Positions 17,818 to 27,577 of a DNA stretch of 64,000 bases are shown in pieces. The stretch covers positions 682,001 through 746,000 of the forward strand of contig CAVSIP010000001.1 in NCBI GenBank assembly GCA_963728075.1. Direction: 5' to 3'. The stretch comes from CAVSIP01 sp963728075. GTDB taxonomy: Bacteria > Actinomycetota > Actinomycetes > JAFAQI01 > DASSKL01. The notes beneath the pieces were generated by a model, which saw only the letters and a list, made by a program, of their open reading frames with translations, was not told the origin of the DNA and did no database searches. The translations under genes were made by a program, and so were the position numbers. Position 1 is the first letter of the stretch; each line of letters begins with the position of its first letter.

Positions 17818-18162
17818 TCAGGCGCTCTTCTTGGTCTTCCCGCGGAGCACGGCGAGCCGCTCGGCGAGGACCTCCTCGAGGTCGTCGACCGTCCGGCGCT
17901 CCATGAGCATGTCCCAGTGGGTACGCGCGGGCTTCTCCTTCTTCGGCTCCGGCAGCTCGCCGTCCACGATGATCGCGACGGCGCCGCAGACGCGGCACTC
18001 CCAGGAGGCCGGCACCTCGGCCTCCTCGGACAGGGGCACGGCGAAGCGGTGCCCGCGCGGGCAGTCGTACGCCACCTCGCGCCGAGGCGCCAGGTCGGTC
18101 CGGCGGTCGGTCTCATAGCTCACAGCCCCGAGTCGGGTTCCTCGGAGCACTCGGTCACCCAT
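17818..18162 (-). CDS. rbpA: RNA polymerase-binding protein RbpA
   Basis: 114 aa, ATG at 18162 with GGAGG upstream. It begins MGDRVLRGTRLGAVSYETDR, has the RbpA core CPRGHRFAVPLSEEAEVPAS with WECRVCG, and the sigma-interaction tail KPARTHWDMLMERR. RbpA is an actinobacterial protein that binds the principal sigma factor and RNA polymerase and helps open promoters. It is transcribed from a sigma-R-type promoter (18199-18224), as known for Streptomyces rbpA, so disulphide stress probably induces it. Confidence 0.95.
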   Translation of the reverse strand: MGDRVLRGTRLGAVSYETDRRTDLAPRREVAYDCPRGHRFAVPLSEEAEVPASWECRVCGAVAIIVDGELPEPKKEKPARTHWDMLMERRTVDDLEEVLAERLAVLRGKTKKSA

Positions 18163-18198
18163 GGTCACTGCCTCCGCGTCGAGTCGCTCGTGTGTGGC

Positions 18199-18224
18199 AA
18201 CGAGCAGAACGCCGAAAGGATTCC
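18199..18224 (-). promoter_or_regulatory. Sigma-R-type promoter of rbpA
   Basis: On the minus strand GGAAT (18224-18220), an 18-base spacer and GTT (18201-18199) match the sigma-R (SigH) consensus exactly. Distance to the rbpA start codon is 36 bases. Confidence 0.8.
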
Positions 18225-18288
18225 CGCGAGTTCGGTCACACAACCCGCCGGAGCCGTTGCCCCTTCCCCGCTCGGAGGGCTAATGCCG

Positions 18289-18302
18289 ATAATGGACATT
18301 AT
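18289..18302. repeat. AT-rich palindrome ATAATG-GA-CATTAT
   Basis: Perfect 6-bp arms with a 2-base centre, in a GC-rich intergenic region between divergent rbpA and the HAD gene. It may be an operator, or a promoter -10 for the HAD gene (CATTAT). Confidence 0.4.
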
Positions 18303-18329
18303 GTCAAGTCGCGGCCCGAGCGGTGCACG

Positions 18330-18830
18330 ATGACCTCCCCGGAGCGGCCGTACGCCGTGATCGACCTCGACGGCGTCCTGGCGGACGTCCGGCACCGGCT
18401 GCACCACCTGAGCGGCCGGCCGAAGGACTGGGAGGCGTTCTTCGCCGGCATCCCGGACGACCCGCCGCTGTCCGCGGGCGTCGAGCTGGTGCGCCTGCTG
18501 GCCATGGACCACGAGGTCGTGTACGTCACCGGGCGGCCGGAGCGCACGCGCGCGGTCACCGAGGCCTGGCTGGCGCGCCACGGGCTGCCGGGTGGGCGGC
18601 TGGTCATGCGGCGGGACGGCGACCGCCGGCCGGCCCGGGTGGCCAAGCCCGAGCTCGTCCGGTCGCTCGCCCGGCGCCGGCCGGTGGCCCTCGTCGTCGA
18701 CGACGACGAGGCGGTGTGCGCCGCGTTCGCGGCGGCCGGGTGGCCGGTGCAGCACGCCGACTGGATGCACGCGGACACCGACGATTCCGTCGTGCTGAGG
18801 CAGGCCCAGGAACGGCTCGGCCGTACGTGA
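18330..18830 (+). CDS. HAD-superfamily phosphatase-like protein
   Basis: 166 aa. The HAD signature is AVIDLDGVLADVRHRLHHL (nucleophile and acid Asp of DxD), motif II is VVYVTGRPERTRAV and the acidic motif IV is VALVVDDDEAVCAAF. A small cap is present between the first two. The pattern resembles the 3'-phosphatase domain of polynucleotide kinases and other small HAD acid phosphatases. The substrate is unknown. It is divergent from rbpA across about 170 bases that contain the AT-rich palindrome. No strong ribosome binding site. Confidence 0.8.
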   Translation: MTSPERPYAVIDLDGVLADVRHRLHHLSGRPKDWEAFFAGIPDDPPLSAGVELVRLLAMDHEVVYVTGRPERTRAVTEAWLARHGLPGGRLVMRRDGDRRPARVAKPELVRSLARRRPVALVVDDDEAVCAAFAAAGWPVQHADWMHADTDDSVVLRQAQERLGRT

Positions 18831-18911
18831 CCGGTCAGATCAGGACGTACCGGACTAGTCCCCCCGACATGTCGGATACGCCGAACAGCCCATGCACAGA
18901 TGTCCGCGTGG

Positions 18912-18934
18912 CGGATGCAGCCGAACCGCATCCG
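18912..18934. repeat. Small hairpin between the HAD and DUF5999 genes
   Basis: CGGATGC and GCATCCG form a perfect 7-bp stem with a 9-base loop. Could end the HAD transcript or act as an operator for the next gene. Confidence 0.3.
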
Positions 18935-18989
18935 GGCCGACACTCGTAACACGAAGTACCAGACGCACCACCGGACCGGAGGCACGCCG

Positions 18990-19187
18990 ATGTGCCCGCA
19001 CCAGCCGCACTGCCCAGCCGCTGAGGACGCCGACCGCGACGCCGCTCGCGTCGTCGCCGCCCACCCCGAGCAGGGCTGGAGCCTGCTGTGCAACGGCATC
19101 GTGGCCTTCGAGGACACCGGCGAGCTGCTGCCCGACGGCCGGATCGTCGCCCCCCACCGGCCCACCGACCACGCGCCGGCGGCCTGA
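18990..19187 (+). CDS. DUF5999-like small protein
   Basis: 65 aa, ATG at 18990 with GGAGG 9 bases upstream. It starts MCPHQPHCPAAEDADRDAAR and contains HPEQGWSLLCNGIVAFEDTG then ELLPDGRIVAPHRP. From memory this is the DUF5999 pattern widespread in streptomycetes, including the Cys/His start and the GWSLLCNG core. The two N-terminal Cys and nearby His could bind a metal. Function unknown. Convergent with gcvP, 22 bases apart. Confidence 0.75.
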   Translation: MCPHQPHCPAAEDADRDAARVVAAHPEQGWSLLCNGIVAFEDTGELLPDGRIVAPHRPTDHAPAA

Positions 19188-19209
19188 CTCCCCCGGCACA
19201 CCGCCCGGT

Positions 19210-22092
<2,883 letters not shown>

Positions 22093-22129
22093 GGGGCCTC
22101 CCCTGGTCTGCGCCCACGGCGCGGGTGGT

Positions 22130-22346
22130 CGGCTCCCCCTCTGTCCCTGCAGCGTCGGCTGCTACCTGAGAGCTTCACCGGCCGGGGGCGTTCCCGCCCC
22201 GTACCGGCTTGCACCGTCGGTGAGCCGCCCGTGGCCGGAACGGCTGCTTTCCAGAGTCGCCTCGCCCGCACGGTCCTGGCGCCTGAGAGGTTCCGGGGAG
22301 GTTGCTCCTTCGGCGCTCGCCGCCGGCTGCGGCGAGACTCTCCCGC
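22130..22346 (-). promoter_or_regulatory. Tandem glycine riboswitch
   Basis: On the minus strand the leader of gcvP contains two glycine-aptamer signatures. First: GGGAGAGTCTC, then CGCCGAAGGAGCAA, then CTCTCAGGC and AGGACC. Second: CACCGACGGTGCAA, then CTCTCAGGT and CAGGGACAGAGGGGGA. The 3' edge is about 38 bases from the gcvP ATG. Such elements usually activate glycine catabolism when glycine binds. Borders are approximate. Confidence 0.9.
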
Positions 22347-22424
22347 GTGGGGTCGTCAGCACCTCGAAACTACCAGTGCCCGCCCCGCAGCGGCCGCCGA
22401 CGGGCCGCGCCGCGCTGTCTCGGG

Positions 22425-23000
22425 TCAGGCGGAGGTACGGCGACGACGCCGCGCGGCGAGCTCGTCGCTGGTCGCCTCGGTGCCCGGCTGCGCCTCACCA
22501 GGCAGCTCGGACAGCGATCCCTCGACCTCGCGGACGACCCGGCCGACGGCGATGCCGAACACCGCCTGGCCACCCTGCAGCAGGTCCACCACCTCGTCCG
22601 GCGAGGTGAGCTCGTAGATGGTCGTCCCGTCGCTCATGAGCGTGAGCTGCGCGAGGTCGTCCACGCCGCGCTCGCGCAGGTGCTCGACCGCCGAGCGGAT
22701 GTTCTGCAGGGAGACGCCGGAGTCGAGCAGCTTCTTGACGACCTTGAGGACCAGGATGTCGCGGAAGGAGTACAGCCGCTGCGAGCCGGAGCCGTGGGCC
22801 GGGCGGATGCTCGGCTCGACCAGCCCGGTACGGGCCCAGTAGTCGAGCTGCCGGTAGGTGATCCCGGCCGCGGCGCAGGCCGTGGGACCGCGGTAGCCGG
22901 TCCCCTCCCCCGGGCGGTCCTCGTCGGCGAACAGCGCCTGTTGCTCACCCTGCACCGGCACGGGTGCGGGCACGTCGCTCGAGGTGCGCTCACCGGACAC
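22425..23000 (-). CDS. MerR-family regulator (Rv1830-type)
   Basis: 191 aa, GTG at 23000 with GCGGAGG upstream. Only one helix-turn-helix MerR domain: YRGPTACAAAGITYRQLDYW, then LVEPSIRPAHGSGSQRLYSF, followed by a dimer helix (VVKKLLDSGVSLQNIRSAVE). The C-terminal half ends in an Arg-rich tail and has no Cys pattern for metal sensing. Its order (DUF151 gene upstream, gcvP downstream) matches Mycobacterium Rv1830. It has its own sigma-70-type promoter at 23048-23076, with repeated TGAGG motifs further upstream. Confidence 0.85.
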   Translation of the reverse strand: MSGERTSSDVPAPVPVQGEQQALFADEDRPGEGTGYRGPTACAAAGITYRQLDYWARTGLVEPSIRPAHGSGSQRLYSFRDILVLKVVKKLLDSGVSLQNIRSAVEHLRERGVDDLAQLTLMSDGTTIYELTSPDEVVDLLQGGQAVFGIAVGRVVREVEGSLSELPGEAQPGTEATSDELAARRRRRTSA

Positions 23001-23047
23001 GTCGGCCTCCGCTTCTCCACCGGCCGCAAGGACGACCAGGAACTTGG

Positions 23048-23076
23048 ACGGTAGGCAGCGCCGGTGCCGGCGTCAA
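23048..23076 (-). promoter_or_regulatory. Sigma-70-type promoter of the Rv1830-like gene
   Basis: Minus-strand TTGACG (23076-23071), 17-base spacer, TACCGT (23053-23048). The start codon is 47 bases downstream of the -10. Upstream at about 23096-23135 the motif TGAGG occurs repeatedly and may be a MerR operator. Confidence 0.65.
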
Positions 23077-23157
23077 TTGTCGCGCCCGGCGCGTCGAAAC
23101 CCTCAACCTCATGTGGAGCCTCACCTCACGTCCGCCCTGATGCGGAGGCGCTACGGC

Positions 23158-23637
23158 TCACGAGCCGGTCTGGAAGTCCTCCGGCGTGATGGAGTCGAGG
23201 AACTCGCGGAACTTCTCCACCTCGGTCTCCTGCTCGTCCGGGATGGCCAGCCCGGCCTCGTCGAGCACCGCATCGGCGGCGAGAATGGTGGTCCCGGAGC
23301 GGATCGCGAGGGCGATCGCGTCCGACGGCCGGGCGGAGACCGTCACGCCGCTCGCGAAGTGCAGCTCGGCGAAGAAGACGCCGTCGCGCAGCTCGGTGAT
23401 GTGCACCGCCTGCAGCGGTGACTCCAGGGCCTCGAGCACGTCCTTGAACAGGTCGTGGGTGAGCGGACGGGCCGGCACCACACCCTGCTGGGCGAAGGCG
23501 ATCGCCGTGGCCTCCACGGCGCCGATCCAGATCGGGAGGTACCGGTCCCCGGCCGCTTCCTTGAGCAGGACGATCGGCTGGTTCGACGGGAGCTCGACGC
23601 GGACGCCGACAACGGTGACCTCGTTCACGTCTGCCAC
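23158..23637 (-). CDS. Bifunctional nuclease family protein (DUF151)
   Basis: 159 aa, GTG start. It shows the DUF151 core RYLPIWIGAVEATAIAFAQQ, RPLTHDLFKDVLEAL and VSARPSDAIALAIRSGTTIL. Members of the family in plants and Thermotoga have structure or nuclease data; the bacterial role is unclear. In the conserved gcvH-garA-ftsR-DUF151-MerR order this is the Rv1829 position. The Asp/Glu-rich C-terminus (DEQETEVEKFREFLD) is typical. Confidence 0.9.
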   Translation of the reverse strand: MADVNEVTVVGVRVELPSNQPIVLLKEAAGDRYLPIWIGAVEATAIAFAQQGVVPARPLTHDLFKDVLEALESPLQAVHITELRDGVFFAELHFASGVTVSARPSDAIALAIRSGTTILAADAVLDEAGLAIPDEQETEVEKFREFLDSITPEDFQTGS

Positions 23638-23689
23638 CGTACCCCCGGTCGCGGGCGTCGTGGCAGCCCCGACGGGCCCTGACCTGGGC

Positions 23690-24436
23690 TCAGCGGGACA
23701 GGACGGGGCGCAGCCCGGACTTGACGAGTGCCGCGTGCAGCTTCACCGACAGCGCGGCGATCTCCCGGGCCACCTCGTCGGCGTGGGCACGTGCCTCCGG
23801 GTTGCGCTGGCGCACCAGCGGGGTCACCACCTGCTCGACCAGGCCGACCTCGCGGTCCGCCGCCGCCTTGAACGCCCGCAGGTGGCGCGCCTCGATGCCG
23901 AACTGGGCCAGCTCCCCGACGGTGCGGGCGACGATGAGGGCGTCCCCGTCGTAGTGGCCGTTCCCCCGCGGGGTCACCAGCCCGAACTCCTCGAGCTTGG
24001 CCAGCTGCTCGCCGTCCAGACCGGCCGCCTCGAGCAGCTCCTCGCGGGAGAGCCGCAGCTCGCTGGGCTCGGCCCGGAACGCGTCCGGACCGGGCAGCCC
24101 CTCGGCCGCGACGAGGGCGCGGGGTACGCGTGGGCCGGCACCGGGCGTCGCGGGCGGCTCGAGCCCTCGGTCGAGTGCCTCGAGGTGGCTCTTGATGACG
24201 CGCAGCGGAAGGTACTGGTCGCGCTGGGCGGCCAGGACGTAGCGCAGGCGTGCGACGTCCTCCCGCGAGAACTTGCGGTAGCCCGCCGGGGTTCGCTCGG
24301 GCTGGACCAGGCCCTCGGACTCCAGGAAGCGGATCTTGGAGATCGTGACGTCGGGGAACTCGCCGCGCAGCTGCCCGAGCACCTCGCCGATGCTCATGAA
24401 CGCGCGACCGGTGCTCGCCGGCTGCGGGGAGGTCAT
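23690..24436 (-). CDS. ftsR: MerR-family transcriptional regulator FtsR
   Basis: 248 aa, starting 2 bases after garA. The N-terminal MerR domain (SIGEVLGQLRGEFPDVTISK, then FLESEGLVQPERTPAGYRKF) is followed by a second DNA-binding-like part and a long helical C-terminus with ARHLRAFKAAADREVGLVEQ. The gene order and the FPDVTISKIRFLE motif match Rv1828 of mycobacteria and FtsR of Corynebacterium, which activates ftsZ transcription. Assignment rests on synteny and motif. Confidence 0.85.
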   Translation of the reverse strand: MTSPQPASTGRAFMSIGEVLGQLRGEFPDVTISKIRFLESEGLVQPERTPAGYRKFSREDVARLRYVLAAQRDQYLPLRVIKSHLEALDRGLEPPATPGAGPRVPRALVAAEGLPGPDAFRAEPSELRLSREELLEAAGLDGEQLAKLEEFGLVTPRGNGHYDGDALIVARTVGELAQFGIEARHLRAFKAAADREVGLVEQVVTPLVRQRNPEARAHADEVAREIAALSVKLHAALVKSGLRPVLSR

Positions 24437-24438
24437 CG

Positions 24439-24954
24439 TCAGCGTCCCCCACCGTTGCCGGTGAGGAAGACCAGGCGGAACTTGCCGACCTGGACCTCGT
24501 CGCCGTTGCCGAGCGTCTCCTCCTCGATCCGCTCCCGGTTGAGGTACGTGCCGTTCAGGCTGCCGACGTCGCGCACGACGAACTCGTCGTCGGCGCGGGC
24601 GAACTCGGCATGGCGCCGCGAGACCGTGACGTCGTCGAGGAAGATGTCGCTCTCGGGGTGGCGCCCGACGGTGGTGACATCCTTGTCCAGCAGGAAGCGG
24701 CTGCCGGCGTTCGGCCCGCGCTTCACGACGAGCAGCGCCGAACCGTGCGGCAGCGACTCCGCGCGGATCTCCGGAGCAGTGCCCTCCTCCTCGGCCGTCT
24801 CGCTCTCGAGCGCGTCGAGGGAGATGGTGGAGGTCTGGTCAGCCGGGCGATCCCCTGGCCCCGAGGGGCGAGCGAGAGCCGCCCCGCACCGTGCGCAGAA
24901 CCGGCTGTCCTCCGCATTCTGCTGCCCGCACTGGGTGCAGAACACCGTCGCCAT
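24439..24954 (-). CDS. garA: Zinc-ribbon and FHA-domain protein (GarA-like)
   Basis: 171 aa. N-terminal zinc ribbon C6-x2-C9 and C20-x2-C23, a Ser/Thr linker with TSTISLDALE, then an FHA domain with RGPNAGSRFLLDKDVTTVGR, SDIFLDDVTVSRRHAEF and VRDVGSLNGTYLNRERI. FHA domains bind phosphothreonine; mycobacterial GarA (OdhI) is phosphorylated by PknB/PknG in its N-terminal tail and then inhibits 2-oxoglutarate dehydrogenase. Here the tail differs from the ETTS motif (TSTIS is the likely site). The extra zinc ribbon is not in mycobacterial GarA. Own promoter at 25027-25056. Confidence 0.88.
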   Translation of the reverse strand: MATVFCTQCGQQNAEDSRFCARCGAALARPSGPGDRPADQTSTISLDALESETAEEEGTAPEIRAESLPHGSALLVVKRGPNAGSRFLLDKDVTTVGRHPESDIFLDDVTVSRRHAEFARADDEFVVRDVGSLNGTYLNRERIEEETLGNGDEVQVGKFRLVFLTGNGGGR

Positions 24955-25026
24955 CCGCCGCCGCCTCCGTCGTGGGATCCGGGTCGAGAACCCTCGACCG
25001 CCACCACAGGTTCATGGTGCGTCCGC

Positions 25027-25056
25027 AACCTACGTGTGCCTGCTGGAGCGGGTCAA
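25027..25056 (-). promoter_or_regulatory. Sigma-70-type promoter of garA
   Basis: Minus-strand TTGACC (25056-25051), 18-base spacer, TAGGTT (25032-25027), about 72 bases from the garA start. Confidence 0.55.
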
Positions 25057-25122
25057 CCGGAACGTCCCGTTCCGTCGCACCGCGGGTCAGGTGAAGATTG
25101 CGGCCCGGTTCCCTGGTCTCGA

Positions 25123-25135
25123 CCTCAACTCGAGG
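25123..25135. repeat. CCTC-AACTC-GAGG inverted repeat before garA
   Basis: Short inverted repeat upstream of the garA promoter. It shares the TTGAGG core (minus strand) with the region upstream of the Rv1830-like gene, so it may be a MerR-family operator. Confidence 0.3.
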
Positions 25136-25148
25136 GTAAGCAGTCCGG

Positions 25149-25535
25149 TCAGGGCTGCGACTGGGTCAGCTGCTCGTACGCGGACGCGTCGAGCAACCCG
25201 TCGAGGGTGGCCGGGTCGCCGATCGTGAGCTCCACCATCCACCCCTCGCCGTAGGGGTCGGAGTTGACCACCTCGGGACGGCTGTCGAGCGTGTCGTTGC
25301 GGGCGCTGACCTCGCCGTTCACCGGCGCGTAGATCTCCGACACGCTCTTGGTCGACTCCACCTCCCCCATGGACTGGCCGGCCTGCACGCTGCTGCCGGT
25401 GTCCGGGAGCGAGACGTAGACGATGTCGCCCAGCGCGTCCTGGGCGTACGCGGTGATGCCGACGCGGACGGTGGTGTCGCCCGTGCGACGGACCCACTCG
25501 TGCTCAGCCGTGTACTTCAGGTCATCCGGATACAC
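25149..25535 (-). CDS. gcvH: Glycine cleavage system H protein
   Basis: 128 aa, GTG start with GGAGAG upstream. The lipoyl domain shows YTAEHEWVRR, VGITAYAQDALGDIVYVSLP and the lipoyl-lysine K63 in GEVESTKSVSEIYAPVNGEV. It carries the aminomethyl group from GcvP to GcvT. Separated from garA by 194 bases that hold the garA promoter. Confidence 0.96.
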   Translation of the reverse strand: MYPDDLKYTAEHEWVRRTGDTTVRVGITAYAQDALGDIVYVSLPDTGSSVQAGQSMGEVESTKSVSEIYAPVNGEVSARNDTLDSRPEVVNSDPYGEGWMVELTIGDPATLDGLLDASAYEQLTQSQP

Positions 25536-25592
25536 CGGCGTCTCTCCGCTTCGTGGTAGGGCCCGGCTGTGTCTCGGGGGTGCCCACCGAGC

Positions 25593-26312
25593 CTATTGAC
25601 CCGGCTCCGTGGGCCGCAAGGCGGACACCACCACGTGGGTCTCGCTGGTCACCGTGGCGGCGGCCCCGCCGCCCTGCGCCGCAACGGTGTCCACGACCCC
25701 ACCCGGGATGGCCAGCGCTGCCGAGAGCGTGCGCGGGTCGCCGATGACGAGGAACCGGTACGGCGCCGCCACGGGCACGCCGTCCACGGACACCCCCGAG
25801 GCGTCCCCGAGCAGGTACGTCGACGCGACCACCCGCACCGGCCCGATCTGGATCGCCTCCGCGCCGGCGTCGCGCAGCTCCTCCAGCGCGTCGAGGAGCA
25901 CGTCGGCGGGGACCTTCCCCTTCGGGTCCTGGATCGTCAGGACGATCCCCGGCCCCTGCGCCGGCACGGTGCCGGCGAGGATCCCCAGCGTCTGCACCCG
26001 CCGCTGCGCCTCCTCCAGGGCGGCTGCCTGCTGGTCCGAGCCGGTCGCGAGCCGCTGCTGGCTGGCCTGCAGGTCAGCCAGCTCCGCCCGGAGCCGCTCA
26101 CTACGCGCGGTGAGGTCGTTGAGGATGCCGATGAGGTCCTCCTGGCGCGCCGCGGACAGGCCCTGCGTCTGCTCGGTGCTGCGTACCTGGGTCACCAGGG
26201 CGAAGCCGAGCAGGCCGCACAGGAGGGCGACCGCGGCCTGCGAGCGGGTCGCCCGCAGGCGCAGCAGCGACCGGACGGCTGCCAGCAGCGGGCGATGTCC
26301 GTGATCAGCCAT
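25593..26312 (-). CDS. DUF881 membrane-anchored protein (first of two)
   Basis: 239 aa. A cytosolic N-terminus, one membrane helix (AVALLCGLLGFALVTQV), a coiled-coil (RSERLRAELADLQASQQRLA) and the DUF881 domain with GPGIVLTIQDPKG, ADVLLDALEELRDAGAEAI and VVASTYLLGDASGVSVDGVP. The sequence lies downstream of sbp with one base between them. Conserved in the Rv1823-Rv1825 cluster; function unknown, inferred to be extracytoplasmic at the envelope. Confidence 0.9.
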   Translation of the reverse strand: MADHGHRPLLAAVRSLLRLRATRSQAAVALLCGLLGFALVTQVRSTEQTQGLSAARQEDLIGILNDLTARSERLRAELADLQASQQRLATGSDQQAAALEEAQRRVQTLGILAGTVPAQGPGIVLTIQDPKGKVPADVLLDALEELRDAGAEAIQIGPVRVVASTYLLGDASGVSVDGVPVAAPYRFLVIGDPRTLSAALAIPGGVVDTVAAQGGGAAATVTSETHVVVSALRPTEPGQ

Positions 26313-26313
26313 G

Positions 26314-26646
26314 TCAGGCCCGGAACAGGTGCCGGCGGATCGCCGCCGCGTTGGAGAAGATGCGGATGCCCAGCACCACCACCACGCCGGTCGACAGCTG
26401 GCCGCCGACGCCGATCTGGTCGCCGAGGAACACGATCAGGGCCGCCACGAGCACGTTGGCGATGAACGACACGACGAACACCTTGTCGTCGAACACGCCG
26501 TCGAGCTGTGCCCGGACCGCACCGAACAGGGCGTCCAGCGCGGCCACGACGGCGATCGGCAGGTACGGCTGGAGGCTCACCGGGACCGTGGGCTGCAGGA
26601 TCGTCCCGGCGGCGACGCCTGCCGCCAGCGCGAGCAGGATGATCAC
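26314..26646 (-). CDS. sbp: Small basic protein Sbp (DUF1290)
   Basis: 110 aa with three or four hydrophobic helices: MIILLALAAGVAAGTILQP, YLPIAVVAALDALFGAVRA, VVSFIANVLVAALIVFLGD and VVVVLGIRIFSNAAAIRRHL. This matches the DUF1290/Sbp family, which in Bacillus lies beside division genes. GTG start overlapping the stop of the upstream DUF881 gene (GTGA). Sandwiched between two DUF881 genes, as in mycobacteria. Confidence 0.92.
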   Translation of the reverse strand: MIILLALAAGVAAGTILQPTVPVSLQPYLPIAVVAALDALFGAVRAQLDGVFDDKVFVVSFIANVLVAALIVFLGDQIGVGGQLSTGVVVVLGIRIFSNAAAIRRHLFRA

Positions 26647-27542
26647 GGCGTGCTCCTCGGCGCGGGTGACGCGTAGCGCAGGGACAGCTCGGCGGCAGCA
26701 GGGAGCGTCAGCCGCTGCTGCCGAGAGTAGTCGAACCCGAGTCCGTAAGCGTCGTGGTACGTGCGGAACCGGTCCGCGGTGGCGCTGGCGCCGAACGACG
26801 TCTCGAGCTGCTCGGGATCACCCACCGCGCTGATCTCGTACGGGGGCGACAGCGGCCGGAAGTCCACCAGGATCGCGGCGCCGGCCGAGCGGATCGCGGT
26901 CACCGCGGTGATCCGCACGCCGTTCACGGCGACGCCCTTCGCGCCCGCTGCCCACAGGGCGTTGACGACCTCCTGCACGTCGCGGTCGAGGACCCGTTCC
27001 GGTGCCGGCGGTGGCGCCCCGTTGCCCCCTGTGCCGCCGCTGCCGCCGGTGCCGCCGAGCGGGTCCGTCTCCTGCGGGTGGGCGTCGTCCAGCCGCACCT
27101 GCAGGCCGGGGCCGGACAGCGGAGTGGTCCCGGTTTCCCGCTCGAGTGCGTTCACCTGGTCGTTCAGTGCGCTGCCCAGCGTGGTCTGGTCGAGCAACCG
27201 GCTGCGTTCGCCAGCGGTGCGCTCCCGCAGGCGCTCCACCTGGCGTTGCAGGTCGGCGGTGGACGCGGTGCGGTTCTGCACCGTCTCGACCAGCGCCGCG
27301 CGGGCGCGGGCGACGGCCGGCGCTCGTTCCCGGGACTGGTGCACGGCGAGCCCGAGCGCCAGGCCGACGGCGAGCAGCATGGCTACCGCGGGCCATCGGT
27401 GTCGCCGCTGCGGCGGCTGGTCCTGCCGGCGGGCCGCCGCCTCTGCGTACGCCGGGTCGAGGCTGGTGGTGATCACGTCGTTGAGCAACGACATCGACGC
27501 GTCGGGGCGCGGTGGCGCGTCCGAGCGCGGCGGCCGGGTCAT
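26643..27542 (-). CDS. DUF881 membrane-anchored protein (second of two)
   Basis: 299 aa, ATG at 27542. N-terminal cytosolic Pro/Arg-rich part, one membrane helix (WPAVAMLLAVGLALGLAV), a coiled coil around residues 80-140, a Gly-rich low-complexity loop (about residue 180) and the DUF881 core with VQEVVNALWAAGAKGVAVNG and AAILVDFRPLSPPYEISAVG. It is in frame with the shifted upstream nucleotidyltransferase gene, but this is a read-through artefact: the real start is the ATG here. Coupled to sbp by GTGA. Confidence 0.9.
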   Translation of the reverse strand: MTRPPRSDAPPRPDASMSLLNDVITTSLDPAYAEAAARRQDQPPQRRHRWPAVAMLLAVGLALGLAVHQSRERAPAVARARAALVETVQNRTASTADLQRQVERLRERTAGERSRLLDQTTLGSALNDQVNALERETGTTPLSGPGLQVRLDDAHPQETDPLGGTGGSGGTGGNGAPPPAPERVLDRDVQEVVNALWAAGAKGVAVNGVRITAVTAIRSAGAAILVDFRPLSPPYEISAVGDPEQLETSFGASATADRFRTYHDAYGLGFDYSRQQRLTLPAAAELSLRYASPAPRSTP

Positions 27543-27577
27543 GTCCCCATTGTCATGCCTCACCGGCTTTGCCGGGG

